A DNA stretch of 23,374 bases from an uncultured Clostridia bacterium (GTDB taxonomy: Bacteria; Bacillota; Clostridia; Oscillospirales; Ruminococcaceae): assembly GCA_937892655.1 (NCBI GenBank), contig CALBJC010000046.1, forward strand, positions 1 to 23,374, given 5' to 3'. The translations under genes were made by a program, and so were the position numbers. Under the pieces are notes generated by a model. That model was not told the DNA's origin. It ran no database searches and worked only from the letters and a program-made list of their open reading frames with translations. This document shows positions 5,543 through 14,934 of the stretch, piece by piece; position 1 is the stretch's first letter, and every line of letters starts with the position of its first letter.

Positions 5543-7948
5543 TTATTTCGCAACGATGTTAACAAGTTTGCCCTTAACATAGATTTCCTTAACGATATTT
5601 TTACCCTCAAGCTCTGCTGCTACCTTTTCTTCAGCCTTGGCAAGCGCGATTGCGTCAGCCTGCTCAATATCAGCTGCTACGTTAATTTTAGCTTTTATTT
5701 TACCGTTGATCTGAACAACGATTTCGATAGTATCGTCAATGCAAAGAGCAGGATCGAACTTAACCCAAGGCTGATTGCTGAGGATAACACCGAAATTTGT
5801 CTGATAGATTTCTTCTGTAATATGAGGAGCAAATGGATTTAAGATTGTCAAAAGCGCCTTATATTCAGCATGGTTGATAGAACCAAAATCATAGATTGTA
5901 TTGATAAGAGACATCATTGAAGCTACAGCTGTATTGAACTTCATTGCTTCAATATCTTCTGTTACCTTCTTTATTGTCTTATGCATAGCAGATGTAAGCT
6001 CAGGACGGAATGTATCGCCTTCAACAAGCTTTTCCTGCAAGCCCCATACTCTATCCAAAAATCTCTTACAGCCCTTCATGCTGTTTTCACTCCAAGGAGC
6101 AGCCTGTTCATAGTCACCCATAAAGAGTACATAAACACGAAGTACATCAGCACCGTACTGATCAACTACGTCGTTAGGGTCAACAACGTTACCCTTTGAC
6201 TTTGACATCTTTTCGCCGTCAGGTCCGAGGATAAGGCCCTGAGCAGTTCTCTTGGCATATGGCTCAGCAGTATTTACAACACCTAAATCATAAAGGAACT
6301 TATGCCAGAATCTTGAATAGATCATATGTCTTGTAACGTGTTCCATACCGCCGTTGTACCAGTCAACAGGCATCCAGTATTCAAGAGACTTTTTAGAAGC
6401 AAATTCATTTTCATTCTTAGGATCACAGTAACGCAGGAAATACCATGAAGAACCAGCCCACTGAGGCATTGTATCAGTTTCACGACGAGCATCCTGACCG
6501 CACTTTGGACACTTGCAGTGTACAAATGAATCGATTTTTGCAAGAGGGCTTTCACCATCTGAACCAGGTTCAAAGTTTTCAACCTTAGGGAGCTTTAATG
6601 GGAGTTCTTCATAAGGAACTGCCACCATACCACAATGAGGACAATGAACGATTGGAATAGGTTCGCCCCAGTATCTCTGACGGTTGAACGCCCAATCCTT
6701 CATCTTATACTGAACGCCCTTTTCGCCACAGCCAAGCTGTTCTAAAACTGTGAGAATCTTTTCAATAGCTTCCTTCTTGTTTGAAATACCATTCAACACA
6801 TCAGAGTTGACCATTTCACCGTCGCCGGTATAGGCTTCCTTTGAAATATCTCCGCCCTTGATAACTTCAATAATGTCGATACCAAACTTCTTAGCGAAGT
6901 CATAGTCACGGCTATCGTGAGCAGGTACAGCCATAATAGCACCTGTACCGTAACCCATCATTACATAGTCTGAAATGTATACAGGAATTTCCTTGTTAGT
7001 GATAGGATTGATAGCTGTAAGACCATCAATCTTTACACCAGTCTTATCCTTTACAAGCTGAGTTCTTTCAAATTCACTCTTCTTGCTGCATTCTGCCTTA
7101 TAAGCATCAAGCTCGGCGATATTCTTTATGCTGTCTCTGTACTTTTCAATGATAGGATGCTCAGGAGCAATAACCATAAATGTTACGCCATAGAGAGTAT
7201 CCGGTCTTGTAGTATAGATTCTGAGCTTTTCATCAAATTCCTTGATTGAGAAGTTTACAAAAGCACCTGTTGACTTACCAATCCAGTTTTCCTGCTGAAG
7301 CTTGATGTTTGGAAGGTAATCAACATCCGCAAGACCCTCTAAGAGCTTATCAGCGTATTCAGTAATTCTTAAGTACCAAACTTCCTTTGTCTTCTGAACG
7401 ATATCGCTATGACACACATCGCACTTACCGCCCTGAGAGTCTTCGTTTGACAATACTACCTTACAGCTTGGGCAGTAGTTTACAAGAGTTTTATCTCTGA
7501 AAACAAGACCGTTTTCAAACATCTTGAGGAAAATCCACTGTGTCCACTTATAGTAGTTTTCTTCTGTTGTATCAACTACTCTAGACCAGTCAAATGAGAA
7601 ACCTACTCTCTTGAGCTGACTTGTAAACTTAACGATATTGTTATCTGTAACCTGTCTAGGATGAACACCGGTCTTGATAGCTGTGTTTTCTGTCGGAAGA
7701 CCATAAGCATCAAAACCGATTGGGAACATTACATTGTAACCCTCAAGTCTTCTCTTACGGCTTACAACCTCAAGACCTGAATAAGCCTTGATATGACCAA
7801 CGTGCATACCTGAACCTGATGGATATGGAAATTCTACCAATGCATAGAATTTCTTCTTATCACTGTCATCAAGCGCTTTGAATGTTTCATTATCTTCCCA
7901 GTATTTCTGCCACTTCTGTTCAATGGCAGTAAAATCATACTTCTGCAT
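5543..7948 (-). CDS. leuS: Leucyl-tRNA synthetase
   Basis: 801 residues from the chosen start, normal for bacterial LeuRS. It attaches leucine to tRNA-Leu. The class I HIGH motif is PYPSGSGMHVGH (about 41-52), a zinc-binding segment is CPSC...CDVC (159-179), and the CP1 editing domain carries YTTRPDTLYG (245-254) and the universal editing Asp345 in VPAHDSRDYD. WAGSSWYF lies at 498-505 and KMSKS at 580-584; the C-terminal domain ends with a conserved NGKIKAK segment. The frame is open to 7975 with an ATG there, but MQKYDFTAIE at 7948 is the family start and has AAAGGA 11 bases upstream. It is the last gene of the nadD-yqeK-rsfS-leuS block. There is no room for a T-box leader in the 43-base gap. 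Confidence 0.98.
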   Translation of the reverse strand: MQKYDFTAIEQKWQKYWEDNETFKALDDSDKKKFYALVEFPYPSGSGMHVGHIKAYSGLEVVSRKRRLEGYNVMFPIGFDAYGLPTENTAIKTGVHPRQVTDNNIVKFTSQLKRVGFSFDWSRVVDTTEENYYKWTQWIFLKMFENGLVFRDKTLVNYCPSCKVVLSNEDSQGGKCDVCHSDIVQKTKEVWYLRITEYADKLLEGLADVDYLPNIKLQQENWIGKSTGAFVNFSIKEFDEKLRIYTTRPDTLYGVTFMVIAPEHPIIEKYRDSIKNIAELDAYKAECSKKSEFERTQLVKDKTGVKIDGLTAINPITNKEIPVYISDYVMMGYGTGAIMAVPAHDSRDYDFAKKFGIDIIEVIKGGDISKEAYTGDGEMVNSDVLNGISNKKEAIEKILTVLEQLGCGEKGVQYKMKDWAFNRQRYWGEPIPIVHCPHCGMVAVPYEELPLKLPKVENFEPGSDGESPLAKIDSFVHCKCPKCGQDARRETDTMPQWAGSSWYFLRYCDPKNENEFASKKSLEYWMPVDWYNGGMEHVTRHMIYSRFWHKFLYDLGVVNTAEPYAKRTAQGLILGPDGEKMSKSKGNVVDPNDVVDQYGADVLRVYVLFMGDYEQAAPWSENSMKGCKRFLDRVWGLQEKLVEGDTFRPELTSAMHKTIKKVTEDIEAMKFNTAVASMMSLINTIYDFGSINHAEYKALLTILNPFAPHITEEIYQTNFGVILSNQPWVKFDPALCIDDTIEIVVQINGKIKAKINVAADIEQADAIALAKAEEKVAAELEGKNIVKEIYVKGKLVNIVAK

Positions 7949-7959
7949 AAATATACCAG

Positions 7960-7965
7960 TCCTTT
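7960..7965 (-). promoter_or_regulatory. Ribosome binding site that decides the leuS start
   Basis: AAAGGA lies 11 bases upstream of the ATG at 7948. The alternative ATG at 7975 has only AT-rich sequence before it and would add a nine-residue extension that LeuRS proteins do not normally carry. Confidence 0.65.
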
Positions 7966-7991
7966 GTAATTTCATTTACTAAATAATTATT

Positions 7992-8354
7992 TTACTTCAA
8001 AAGATGCGAAATGTCAACCTGTTCACCATCAGACCATAGTCGTTCAAGATTGTAAAACTCTCTTGTTTCCTTATAGAAAACGTGAACAACAATATCACCA
8101 TAATCAAGTATGATCCAGTTTGCGCCCTGATATCCTTCAGTTCTCAAAGGCTCAATACCAACCTGCTTGAGCTGAAATTCAACTTCGTCAGCAAGAGATC
8201 TTGCATGAGTTGTTGACGAACCGGTAGCAATTACAAAATAATCTGCAAGTATAGTTAAATCCTTTATACCTATTACCTGAATATCTTCACCAATTTTCAT
8301 ATCAAGAGTTGTTACGATTTTATCCAAGGTTTCTTTCTGAGTTAATTTTGCCAT
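7992..8354 (-). CDS. rsfS: Ribosomal silencing factor RsfS
   Basis: A 120-residue protein of the RsfS/Iojap family. It binds ribosomal protein L14 and blocks subunit joining when cells need to save energy. Family motifs are visible: DYFVIATGSSTTHARSLADE (about 38-57), GANWIILDYGDIVVHVF (about 103) and the ending FYNLERLWSDGE. Its ATG directly follows the TAA of yqeK with no spare base, and its ribosome site (AAAGGAGATG) lies inside the yqeK 3' end, so the two are probably translated in a coupled way. Confidence 0.97.
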   Translation of the reverse strand: MAKLTQKETLDKIVTTLDMKIGEDIQVIGIKDLTILADYFVIATGSSTTHARSLADEVEFQLKQVGIEPLRTEGYQGANWIILDYGDIVVHVFYKETREFYNLERLWSDGEQVDISHLLK

Positions 8355-8939
8355 TTATTTCATCTCCTTTATATTCAAAAGTAATTGGTTATAAGCGTTT
8401 ATAACGCCATCAGGAATCGTGTTTTCCCTTTTAACGCAATCTGTTATGTTAAATCTCAATGCTTCAAGCATTGTAAAATCAAGATTTTCTCTGCTCATTT
8501 TCCTGAATCTCATAACATCAGGATAATTTCTGTCAGCTGATGTCAGGTCAGATATATATATAATCTTATCAATCGTTGTCATATCAGGCATTGCCGCTGT
8601 ATGACTTCTTATTGAACATAGAATTCTTTCGTCATCTATCTTAAAGAAATCCCTCACAAATACTGCGCCAGCTACAGAATGTAAAAGCGGTAAAGAATCG
8701 AGTTCAATCTCAGTTACATTATGCCATCTTTTTGCAAGCTCATATTGCTTTTCATAAGGCATTTCTTTGCATACATCATGCAAAAGACCTGCAATATAGC
8801 ATACATCTTCATCGGCAGAGTACAGTTTTGCAAGCTCAACTGCCTCATTTGCAACGTTGAGAGAATGAGCATATCTCTTTTCAGATAAGTTTTCTTTTAA
8901 ATAGCTTTTGTAATATTCGATCTGATCGTTATTAAGCAT
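8355..8939 (-). CDS. yqeK: YqeK family HD-domain diadenosine tetraphosphatase
   Basis: 194 residues from the chosen start. YqeK proteins are HD-domain hydrolases that split diadenosine tetraphosphate symmetrically to two ADP. The HD signature is complete: His25 (YAHSLNVA), His54-Asp55 (AGLLHDVCKE), His87 (LLHSVAGA), His113 (SIRSHTA) and Asp131 (YISDLTSADR). The frame continues to an ATG at 8972, but MLNNDQIEYY at 8939 has the site AGAGGTG five bases before it and leaves a ten-base gap after nadD, so it is preferred. The nadD-yqeK pairing is highly conserved in Firmicutes; the two are fused in some bacteria. Confidence 0.95.
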   Translation of the reverse strand: MLNNDQIEYYKSYLKENLSEKRYAHSLNVANEAVELAKLYSADEDVCYIAGLLHDVCKEMPYEKQYELAKRWHNVTEIELDSLPLLHSVAGAVFVRDFFKIDDERILCSIRSHTAAMPDMTTIDKIIYISDLTSADRNYPDVMRFRKMSRENLDFTMLEALRFNITDCVKRENTIPDGVINAYNQLLLNIKEMK

Positions 8940-8949
8940 TTTGGCACCT

Positions 8950-9543
8950 CTACCTGTAAAGAGATTTTTCATTTATATATGATATGACCTTCTTATCAAG
9001 TAAAGATGAGGTATCCTCACCATTTTCAATCATATCTCTTATCTGCGTTGACGATGCTTCAAAGGCTTCAATATTAAGAACAATACATTCGCCATACTGA
9101 TTAATCTCTTCAGCACAATTATTAAGGCTTTCTAAATCATCGCCATATCTTGATACACATATCAAGGAGCAATGAGTAAGAATCTCCTGCCATTCGTACC
9201 ACTTTGTGAAAGATGTAAGCATATCGCTACCCATTACAAAATAAATCTTAGCGTCAGGATAGTATTCTCTGAGCTTTCTCATTGTAAGAACCGTATAGCT
9301 TTTTCCTTCCATCTTCATTTCAAGATGAGATACTACACAGCCATCAAGCCCGGAAAAAGCAAGTCTGCACATATTCAGTCTATCATCTTCGCTTTCCATC
9401 TCTTTTGAAGATTTATGCGGAGGAGTTTTAACCGGCATTATGAGCATTGTATCAATTTTAAGACTTTCACAAACACTTTTTGCCAAGTGAAAATGTCCAA
9501 GATGAGGCGGATTGAACGAACCGCCGAAAACTGCAATATTCAT
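8950..9543 (-). CDS. nadD: Nicotinate-nucleotide adenylyltransferase
   Basis: A 197-residue nucleotidyltransferase of normal length. It makes nicotinic acid adenine dinucleotide from nicotinate mononucleotide and ATP, a required step in NAD synthesis. Key motifs are FGGSFNPPHLGH (6-17; His14 and His17 form the HxGH signature) and the C-terminal ASSTQIRD, the counterpart of the ISSTxIR motif. The ATG overlaps the yhbY stop by one base (TAATG) and has no good ribosome site of its own, so translation probably depends on yhbY. Its own TAG is part of the yqeK ribosome site. Confidence 0.97.
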   Translation of the reverse strand: MNIAVFGGSFNPPHLGHFHLAKSVCESLKIDTMLIMPVKTPPHKSSKEMESEDDRLNMCRLAFSGLDGCVVSHLEMKMEGKSYTVLTMRKLREYYPDAKIYFVMGSDMLTSFTKWYEWQEILTHCSLICVSRYGDDLESLNNCAEEINQYGECIVLNIEAFEASSTQIRDMIENGEDTSSLLDKKVISYINEKSLYR

Positions 9544-9833
9544 TATTTTAAAATAATCTTTGGTTCTTTCGGATTCTTCTTATAGAAAACAACTTTTGAA
9601 CCGATAACCTGAACGACCTCGCATCCGATAGCCTGTGAGATTTCCTCAGCAGCTTCTCTTGCGTTCACCATAGAATTATCCAAAACCTTAACCTTCATAA
9701 GCTCATGCACTCTTAAATAATCATCCATCTGAGCAGTCTGGGCTTCATTTACGCCGCCTTTACCTACCTGAAAAACAGGCTCTATGGAGTTGGCGAGTGA
9801 TTTCAAATAAGCTCTTTGCTTTGGTGTAATCAT
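9543..9833 (-). CDS. yhbY: YhbY family ribosome-associated RNA-binding protein (CRM domain)
   Basis: A 96-residue single CRM-domain protein. The family signature is seen in the start TPKQRAYLKSLAN, the GKGGVNE loop (GxxG, about 24-30), ELMKVKVLDN and the final VVQVIGSKVVFYKKN strand. YhbY binds precursors of the large ribosomal subunit and is thought to assist assembly. It has a good ribosome site (AAAGGGG) and follows rdgB by 12 bases. It is translationally coupled to nadD downstream. Confidence 0.95.
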   Translation of the reverse strand: MITPKQRAYLKSLANSIEPVFQVGKGGVNEAQTAQMDDYLRVHELMKVKVLDNSMVNAREAAEEISQAIGCEVVQVIGSKVVFYKKNPKEPKIILK

Positions 9834-9845
9834 AATTATACCCCT

Positions 9846-10433
9846 TTATTGTTTATCCTTTAAATATTCTGCGAGCTTTTGCATAGCAACTGCTCTGTGA
9901 CTGATTTTATTTTTAACCTCTGCAGGTATCTGAGCAAACGACAATCCATCAACCATAAATACAGGATCGTAGCCAAATCCATTATATCCTATCTTTTCAA
10001 AGCCAATCTTACCTTCGCATTCGCCTCTTACGCTTACAGCCTTACCATCAGCAAAAATGAAATGCAAAACACTTACAAATCTGGCTTTTCTCTTTTTTTC
10101 CGGGCAATCCTTCATCTTCTCAAGAATATAGTCGCATCTTTGTTCATCAGTAAACTCAGCATTTCCATACCTTGCAGAATAAACACCCGGCTCACCTTTC
10201 AAAAAATCAACGGCAAGCCCGCTGTCATCCGCTAAAACGCAGGCATTTTCACATAAGGCAAAAATAGCTTCTGCTTTGATTCTGGCATTTGCTTCAAAGG
10301 TTTTTCCGTTTTCCTCAGGAGAAACCTCAATACCTGCCTCACGCTGTGACAAAACTTCATAACCAAGCGGTGCTAAAAGCTGTCTGAATTCTGATATTTT
10401 ACCCTTATTATTGCTGGCAATGATCAATTTCAT
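9846..10433 (-). CDS. rdgB: XTP/dITP pyrophosphatase (RdgB/HAM1)
   Basis: A 195-residue nucleotide-pool cleaner. It hydrolyses XTP, dITP and related deaminated purine nucleotides to monophosphates so that they do not enter RNA or DNA. Motifs are SNNKGKISEF (7-16, substrate phosphate binding), LADDSGLAVD (68-77, with the catalytic Asp70), GEPGVYSARY (80-89), GFGYDPVF (152-159) and SHR (178-180). The ribosome site GAAGGT lies seven bases before ATG. It follows ftsY by 12 bases, so it takes the place downstream of ftsY that ylxM-ffh occupies in Bacillus. Confidence 0.97.
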   Translation of the reverse strand: MKLIIASNNKGKISEFRQLLAPLGYEVLSQREAGIEVSPEENGKTFEANARIKAEAIFALCENACVLADDSGLAVDFLKGEPGVYSARYGNAEFTDEQRCDYILEKMKDCPEKKRKARFVSVLHFIFADGKAVSVRGECEGKIGFEKIGYNGFGYDPVFMVDGLSFAQIPAEVKNKISHRAVAMQKLAEYLKDKQ

Positions 10434-10445
10434 AAACAGTACCTT

Positions 10446-11351
10446 CTATTCAAATAACGCATTTACAAAGTCCTGCGCTACAAATGGCTGAATATCTTCA
10501 ATCTTTTCACCAACAGTTACAAGCTTTACAGGAATTTTGAGGTCTTCGGTAATTGTAATAATGATACCGCCCTTAGCTGTACCATCAAGCTTTGTAAGAA
10601 TTATACCTGTAATATCAGCAACCTCGTTGAACTGCTTTGCCTGATTTACAGCGTTCTGCCCCGTTGTAGCGTCAAGAGCCAGAAGTACCTCTAACGAACA
10701 GCCTTCTGCCTGCGTATGAACGATTCTTGCAATCTTTCTGAGCTCATCCATAAGGTTTTTCTTATTATGGAGTCTGCCTGCCGTATCACAGATTACAACG
10801 TCAACCTGTCTTGCCTTTGCAGCAGTAAGCGCGTCAAATACAACAGCGGCAGGGTCTGAGCCTTCTTTATGCTTGATAATATCAACGCCTGCTCTTTGAG
10901 TCCACACTTCGAGCTGGTCAATAGCAGCAGCTCTGAATGTATCAGCAGCCGCAACCAAAACCTTCTTACCTTCGTTTTTAAGCTGATAAGACAGCTTACC
11001 GATTGTTGTTGTTTTACCAACTCCGTTAACACCAATTACAAGAATAACTGATGGTGTTGTTGACATATCAATAGGCTGGTCTTCACCAAGCATTTCAGTA
11101 ATAATATCTTTGATTTCACTTCTGATTTCATCAGGATTTTTAATACCCTTCTGCTTTACTCTGGCTCTTAATTCCTCACAGATTCTAACAGATGTATTGA
11201 CACCGATATCACAAGTAATAAGTGTTTCTTCAAGTTCTTCAAACAGGTCTTCGTCAATTTTGGTAAATGAGTTGAGCAGTGCTTCAAGCTTGCCCATCAT
11301 AGAATCCTTGGTTTTCTTAAGACCTGCTCTGAGTTTTTCAAATAAGCCCAT
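10446..11351 (-). CDS. ftsY: Signal recognition particle receptor FtsY
   Basis: A 301-residue SRP-type GTPase. It docks ribosome-SRP complexes at the membrane so that membrane proteins are inserted during synthesis. The N domain is residues 1-90; the G domain has G1 GVNGVGKTTTIGKL (107-120), the DTFRAAA insertion-box start (137-143), G3 DTAGR (189-193), G4 TKLD (253-256) and the closing GEKIEDIQPF (281-290). It lacks the long acidic A domain of E. coli FtsY, as is usual in Gram-positives, and keeps an amphipathic start (MGLFEKLRAGLKK) that may touch membrane. The ribosome site is AAAGGAGA. It follows smc by 13 bases, a common arrangement in Firmicutes. Confidence 0.98.
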   Translation of the reverse strand: MGLFEKLRAGLKKTKDSMMGKLEALLNSFTKIDEDLFEELEETLITCDIGVNTSVRICEELRARVKQKGIKNPDEIRSEIKDIITEMLGEDQPIDMSTTPSVILVIGVNGVGKTTTIGKLSYQLKNEGKKVLVAAADTFRAAAIDQLEVWTQRAGVDIIKHKEGSDPAAVVFDALTAAKARQVDVVICDTAGRLHNKKNLMDELRKIARIVHTQAEGCSLEVLLALDATTGQNAVNQAKQFNEVADITGIILTKLDGTAKGGIIITITEDLKIPVKLVTVGEKIEDIQPFVAQDFVNALFE

Positions 11352-11364
11352 TAGCTTTTCTCCT

Positions 11365-14300
11365 TTAGGTTATATTTTCGGTTGCAAAGCTATCGTTGAC
11401 ATCAAGCTTCAAAAGCTTTGATATACCTTTTTCCTGCATTGTAACACCATACAGCACGTCAGCCTCTTCCATTGTACCACGACGGTGAGTTACAAGAATA
11501 AACTGAGTTGTATCAGTAAAGTTTCTCAAGTATGCCGCATACTTTGTTACATTTACATCGTCAAGCGCCGCTTCGATTTCATCGAGAATACAGAATGGCG
11601 ATGGCTTGATTTTCAAAATAGCAAAGTAAATAGCAATGGCAACAAACGCCTGCTCACCACCAGAAAGCAAGGAAAGATTCTTAATTACCTTACCAGGAGG
11701 CGCAACATTTATTTCAATGCCCGATTCAAGAATATTATCAGGCTCAGTTAATGTAAGCTCAGCCTTACCGCCTCCGAATAATTCAACAAATATTGTCTTG
11801 AAGTTTGAGTTTATCTTTTCAAAGCATTCGCTGAACACAGCCTTCATATTCTCAGTTAGGTTTTCGATAAGTCTTTCAAGCTCTGCCTTTGAAACCTCAA
11901 TATCCTTAAGCTGAGATGACATAAAGGTATAACGCTCTGAAACTTCCTTATATTCATCAATAGCCGCTACATTTACATGACCCAGGTTTCTTATCTTATT
12001 CTTGAGATCATTGAGCTGACGATTAGCAAGCGCTACATCCTCTAAAGGCTCTGAAATCGCCTGAGCCTCAGTAATTGAAAGCTGATACTGTTCCCAAAGC
12101 TCTGATACGATATTATCGTAGTCTCTTGAAACAGTTGTTTTACGTTCAGTAAGACGTGAAAGCTCACCTGAAACAGTTTCCTTTTCATCAGATTTATTCT
12201 TCTCTAACGCTCTGAACTGATTTGCCTGCATTTCAAATTCGTTAGCCTTTTTGATTATGAGAGTAATTTCTGAATTTATGTTCATAATCTTTTCGGTTGT
12301 TTTATCTGACGAATTCTTTACAGCATCAATTTCAGCACTCTTAGCAGAAATAAGCTCATTATTCTGAGCGATAAGCTCGTCATACTTAGTATTATCATTT
12401 TCAAGATTCTCAAGCGATCTCTTCTGATTATCAATGTAAAGGTTACATGCTTCACAGTCTTTTTCAATCTCAACAAGTTTTAGTCTCAAATCAGATAACT
12501 TAGATGTAAGTTCTTCACGCTTACTTCTGTATTCAGAAAGCTTGGACTGACTATCCTGAGAGTTTTCTTCCTTCTGTGAAATCTGCTTGATAATATCTTC
12601 AAGTGAGTTCTCAGACGATTTGATAAGCTGTTCATTCTGAGAAATCTTATCCTTGAGTGTCTTGATCTGCTCATCTGAATTCTTGACGCTGTCATCAAGC
12701 TGGCTGGCAATAAACATTGTTCTGTCATACTCGCTCTGAGCCTTGATTTTATCAGAATTGAGTGTATTGATAAGCTCCTTTTCGCCCTCAATATCAAGTC
12801 TGAGCTTTGTCTGCTCAGCTGTCAGCTGTTCAGAACGCTTTTTTAGCTCTGAGTGCTTTGACTCAATCTGTTCTAAGCGCTTTGAAATAGTATCAATCTC
12901 ATTTCGTCTTGTAAGAATACCTGACATTCTTGATACGCTACCGCCGGTATATGAACCGCCCGAATTGATAACCTGACCATCAAGTGTTACAATTCTGAAT
13001 CTGTATCCGTATTTTTTGGCGATAACGTTGGCACAATCAATATCTTCAGCAATTACTGTTCTGCCAAGAAGATTATCAATAATTACTTTATACTTATCAT
13101 CGTATGAAACGATCTCATTTGCTATTGCTACAAAACCTTCCTGCATATCAACATTGTTCTCATTCAATGAATGAGGTTTGATTGATGTCAAAGGCAAGAA
13201 TGTAGCACGGCCTGCGTTATTATCCTTCAGAAGCTTGATACAACGCTTTGCTGTATCATCGTTTTCTACAACAATATTCTGAAGCTGTGCACCAAGCGCT
13301 ATTTCAATAGCAATACTGTATTTTTGTTCAACAGTAATTATCTGAGCAATTGAACCGCAGATACCTCTTATCTGACCGTTCTTTCCAGCCTTAACGACAG
13401 TCTTAACAGAATTGTTAACACCTTCCATATTATTCTCAAGGTCAATTAAAAGCTTCTTTTTATGAGTAAGCTCGATAAGCTCAGCATCATACTGAGAGAA
13501 TTCCTTGTTGCAAGCATCAAGTGCTGTTGTTTTTCTTTCAAGCAAAACTGAATAGCCACTCACCTTGTTGCTATGCTCAGAAATCTGGTTTTCAAGTTCT
13601 TCTAAAAGCTCAGATGCATCTTTTCTTTCACTTTCATTCTGAGCGATAGCTGTGTCAATGTTTGACATAGCATCACAGATATCAGAAATCTGCGAATTTG
13701 ATTCATCGATAGTTTTTCTAGCATTTTCGATTGAAAATAATACCTCAGACTTTTTGATATAAAGCTCATTTATCTGAGTGCTGTCGTCACTGAGAGATTC
13801 ACTAAGACTTTCAGACTGGGCATTAAGAGAAGAAAACTCATTTTCACAATCTGCAATACTAACTCTGGTCTGACCATCAAGCTTATGTAACTCATCAAGC
13901 TCTTTCTGCTTATCTGAAATATCCGAAAGTATCTTATCATTGCTTGATAATGAAGCCTTCTTCTGCTCTTCAATGCTTGAAATCGTGTTCTTTATATGCT
14001 CAATATCATTTTCCAAAACTGCGATTTTACGAATACTTTCGTTCTTTTCTTCTTCGATAAGCTTAATCTGCTCTCTGAGCTCTTCAGCCTTCATATTGCA
14101 GTTTTGTCTTTCTTCAAAGCATTTATCAATATCTGTTTCTATCTTTTCAAGCTCTTTTGTCAATGTTTCATACTCTGAGCTGCAAACCAAAAGCTTATCT
14201 TCAATATCAGATAACATCTTCTTGAAATCAGAAAGCTTATTCATCCATACTGAGATTTCAAGAGATTTTCTTTCTTCAGCAAGCTTTAAATATTTATGAG

Positions 14301-14934
14301 CCTTTTCGCTCTGAATTCTGAGCGGCTCAACTCTTACTTCAAGCTCACCGATAATATCGTTAAGACGTAAAATGTTATCTTCAGCAGCTGTCAGCTTTCT
14401 CTGTGCTTCAGCTTTTTTATATCTGAATTTTGAGATACCTGCAGCTTCTTCAAAGATCTCTCTTCTTTCATTTGACTTACTGCTGACAATATCAGCTACT
14501 CTACCCTGACCGATAATTGAATAGCCGTCTTTACCAAGACCTGTATCCAAAAAAAGCTCAACGATATCCTTAAGTCTTACCTGATTACCATTAATGAGAT
14601 ATTCACTTTCACCGCTTCTGTATAGCTTTCTTGTAACAGAAACCATATCAGAATCGCAATTGAGCGCTCTGTCATCATTAACAATATTGAGAGTTACCGC
14701 AGCAAAGCCCACAGCCTTACGAAACTGTGTACCAGCAAAGATAACATCCTCCATCTTACCGCCACGAAGAGTTTTTGAGGATTGTTCACCCAGAACCCAA
14801 CGCACAGCATCGCCTATATTACTCTTGCCGCTACCGTTTGGACCAACAACAGCGGTCAAGCCTTTATTAAAATCAAGTTTTATCTTATCGGGGAATGATT
14901 TAAAGCCCTGAAGCTCCAACGATTTTAAATACAA
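11365..14934 (-). CDS. smc: Chromosome segregation ATPase SMC
   Basis: A 1189-residue condensin subunit of normal length. The N-terminal head has Walker A GPNGSGKSNI (31-40) and the Q-loop/VRWVLGEQS region. Two long coiled coils (about 170-500 and 680-1020) flank the hinge (about 515-660, GICGSIAQII...NAGRATFLPL). The C-terminal head has the ABC signature LSGGEQAFVA (1090-1099), Walker B FCILDE (1114-1119) and the D-loop. SMC with ScpA and ScpB organises newly replicated origins. It starts at TTG (14932-14934), with AGGAGG seven bases upstream inside the end of the radical SAM gene; the genes overlap by ten bases. ScpAB are not in the window. Confidence 0.98.
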   Translation of the reverse strand: MYLKSLELQGFKSFPDKIKLDFNKGLTAVVGPNGSGKSNIGDAVRWVLGEQSSKTLRGGKMEDVIFAGTQFRKAVGFAAVTLNIVNDDRALNCDSDMVSVTRKLYRSGESEYLINGNQVRLKDIVELFLDTGLGKDGYSIIGQGRVADIVSSKSNERREIFEEAAGISKFRYKKAEAQRKLTAAEDNILRLNDIIGELEVRVEPLRIQSEKAHKYLKLAEERKSLEISVWMNKLSDFKKMLSDIEDKLLVCSSEYETLTKELEKIETDIDKCFEERQNCNMKAEELREQIKLIEEEKNESIRKIAVLENDIEHIKNTISSIEEQKKASLSSNDKILSDISDKQKELDELHKLDGQTRVSIADCENEFSSLNAQSESLSESLSDDSTQINELYIKKSEVLFSIENARKTIDESNSQISDICDAMSNIDTAIAQNESERKDASELLEELENQISEHSNKVSGYSVLLERKTTALDACNKEFSQYDAELIELTHKKKLLIDLENNMEGVNNSVKTVVKAGKNGQIRGICGSIAQIITVEQKYSIAIEIALGAQLQNIVVENDDTAKRCIKLLKDNNAGRATFLPLTSIKPHSLNENNVDMQEGFVAIANEIVSYDDKYKVIIDNLLGRTVIAEDIDCANVIAKKYGYRFRIVTLDGQVINSGGSYTGGSVSRMSGILTRRNEIDTISKRLEQIESKHSELKKRSEQLTAEQTKLRLDIEGEKELINTLNSDKIKAQSEYDRTMFIASQLDDSVKNSDEQIKTLKDKISQNEQLIKSSENSLEDIIKQISQKEENSQDSQSKLSEYRSKREELTSKLSDLRLKLVEIEKDCEACNLYIDNQKRSLENLENDNTKYDELIAQNNELISAKSAEIDAVKNSSDKTTEKIMNINSEITLIIKKANEFEMQANQFRALEKNKSDEKETVSGELSRLTERKTTVSRDYDNIVSELWEQYQLSITEAQAISEPLEDVALANRQLNDLKNKIRNLGHVNVAAIDEYKEVSERYTFMSSQLKDIEVSKAELERLIENLTENMKAVFSECFEKINSNFKTIFVELFGGGKAELTLTEPDNILESGIEINVAPPGKVIKNLSLLSGGEQAFVAIAIYFAILKIKPSPFCILDEIEAALDDVNVTKYAAYLRNFTDTTQFILVTHRRGTMEEADVLYGVTMQEKGISKLLKLDVNDSFATENIT

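Noticed and set aside
7949..7991. T-box or other leader regulation of leuS
   Set aside because: The gap to rsfS is only 43 bases, with no T-box sequence or terminator hairpin.
12743..14299. Open frames on the plus strand opposite smc, e.g. 13940-14299 and 12743-12976
   Set aside because: They are Ser/Leu-rich mirror frames of the smc coiled-coil sequence, have no ribosome site and resemble no protein; smc itself is certain.
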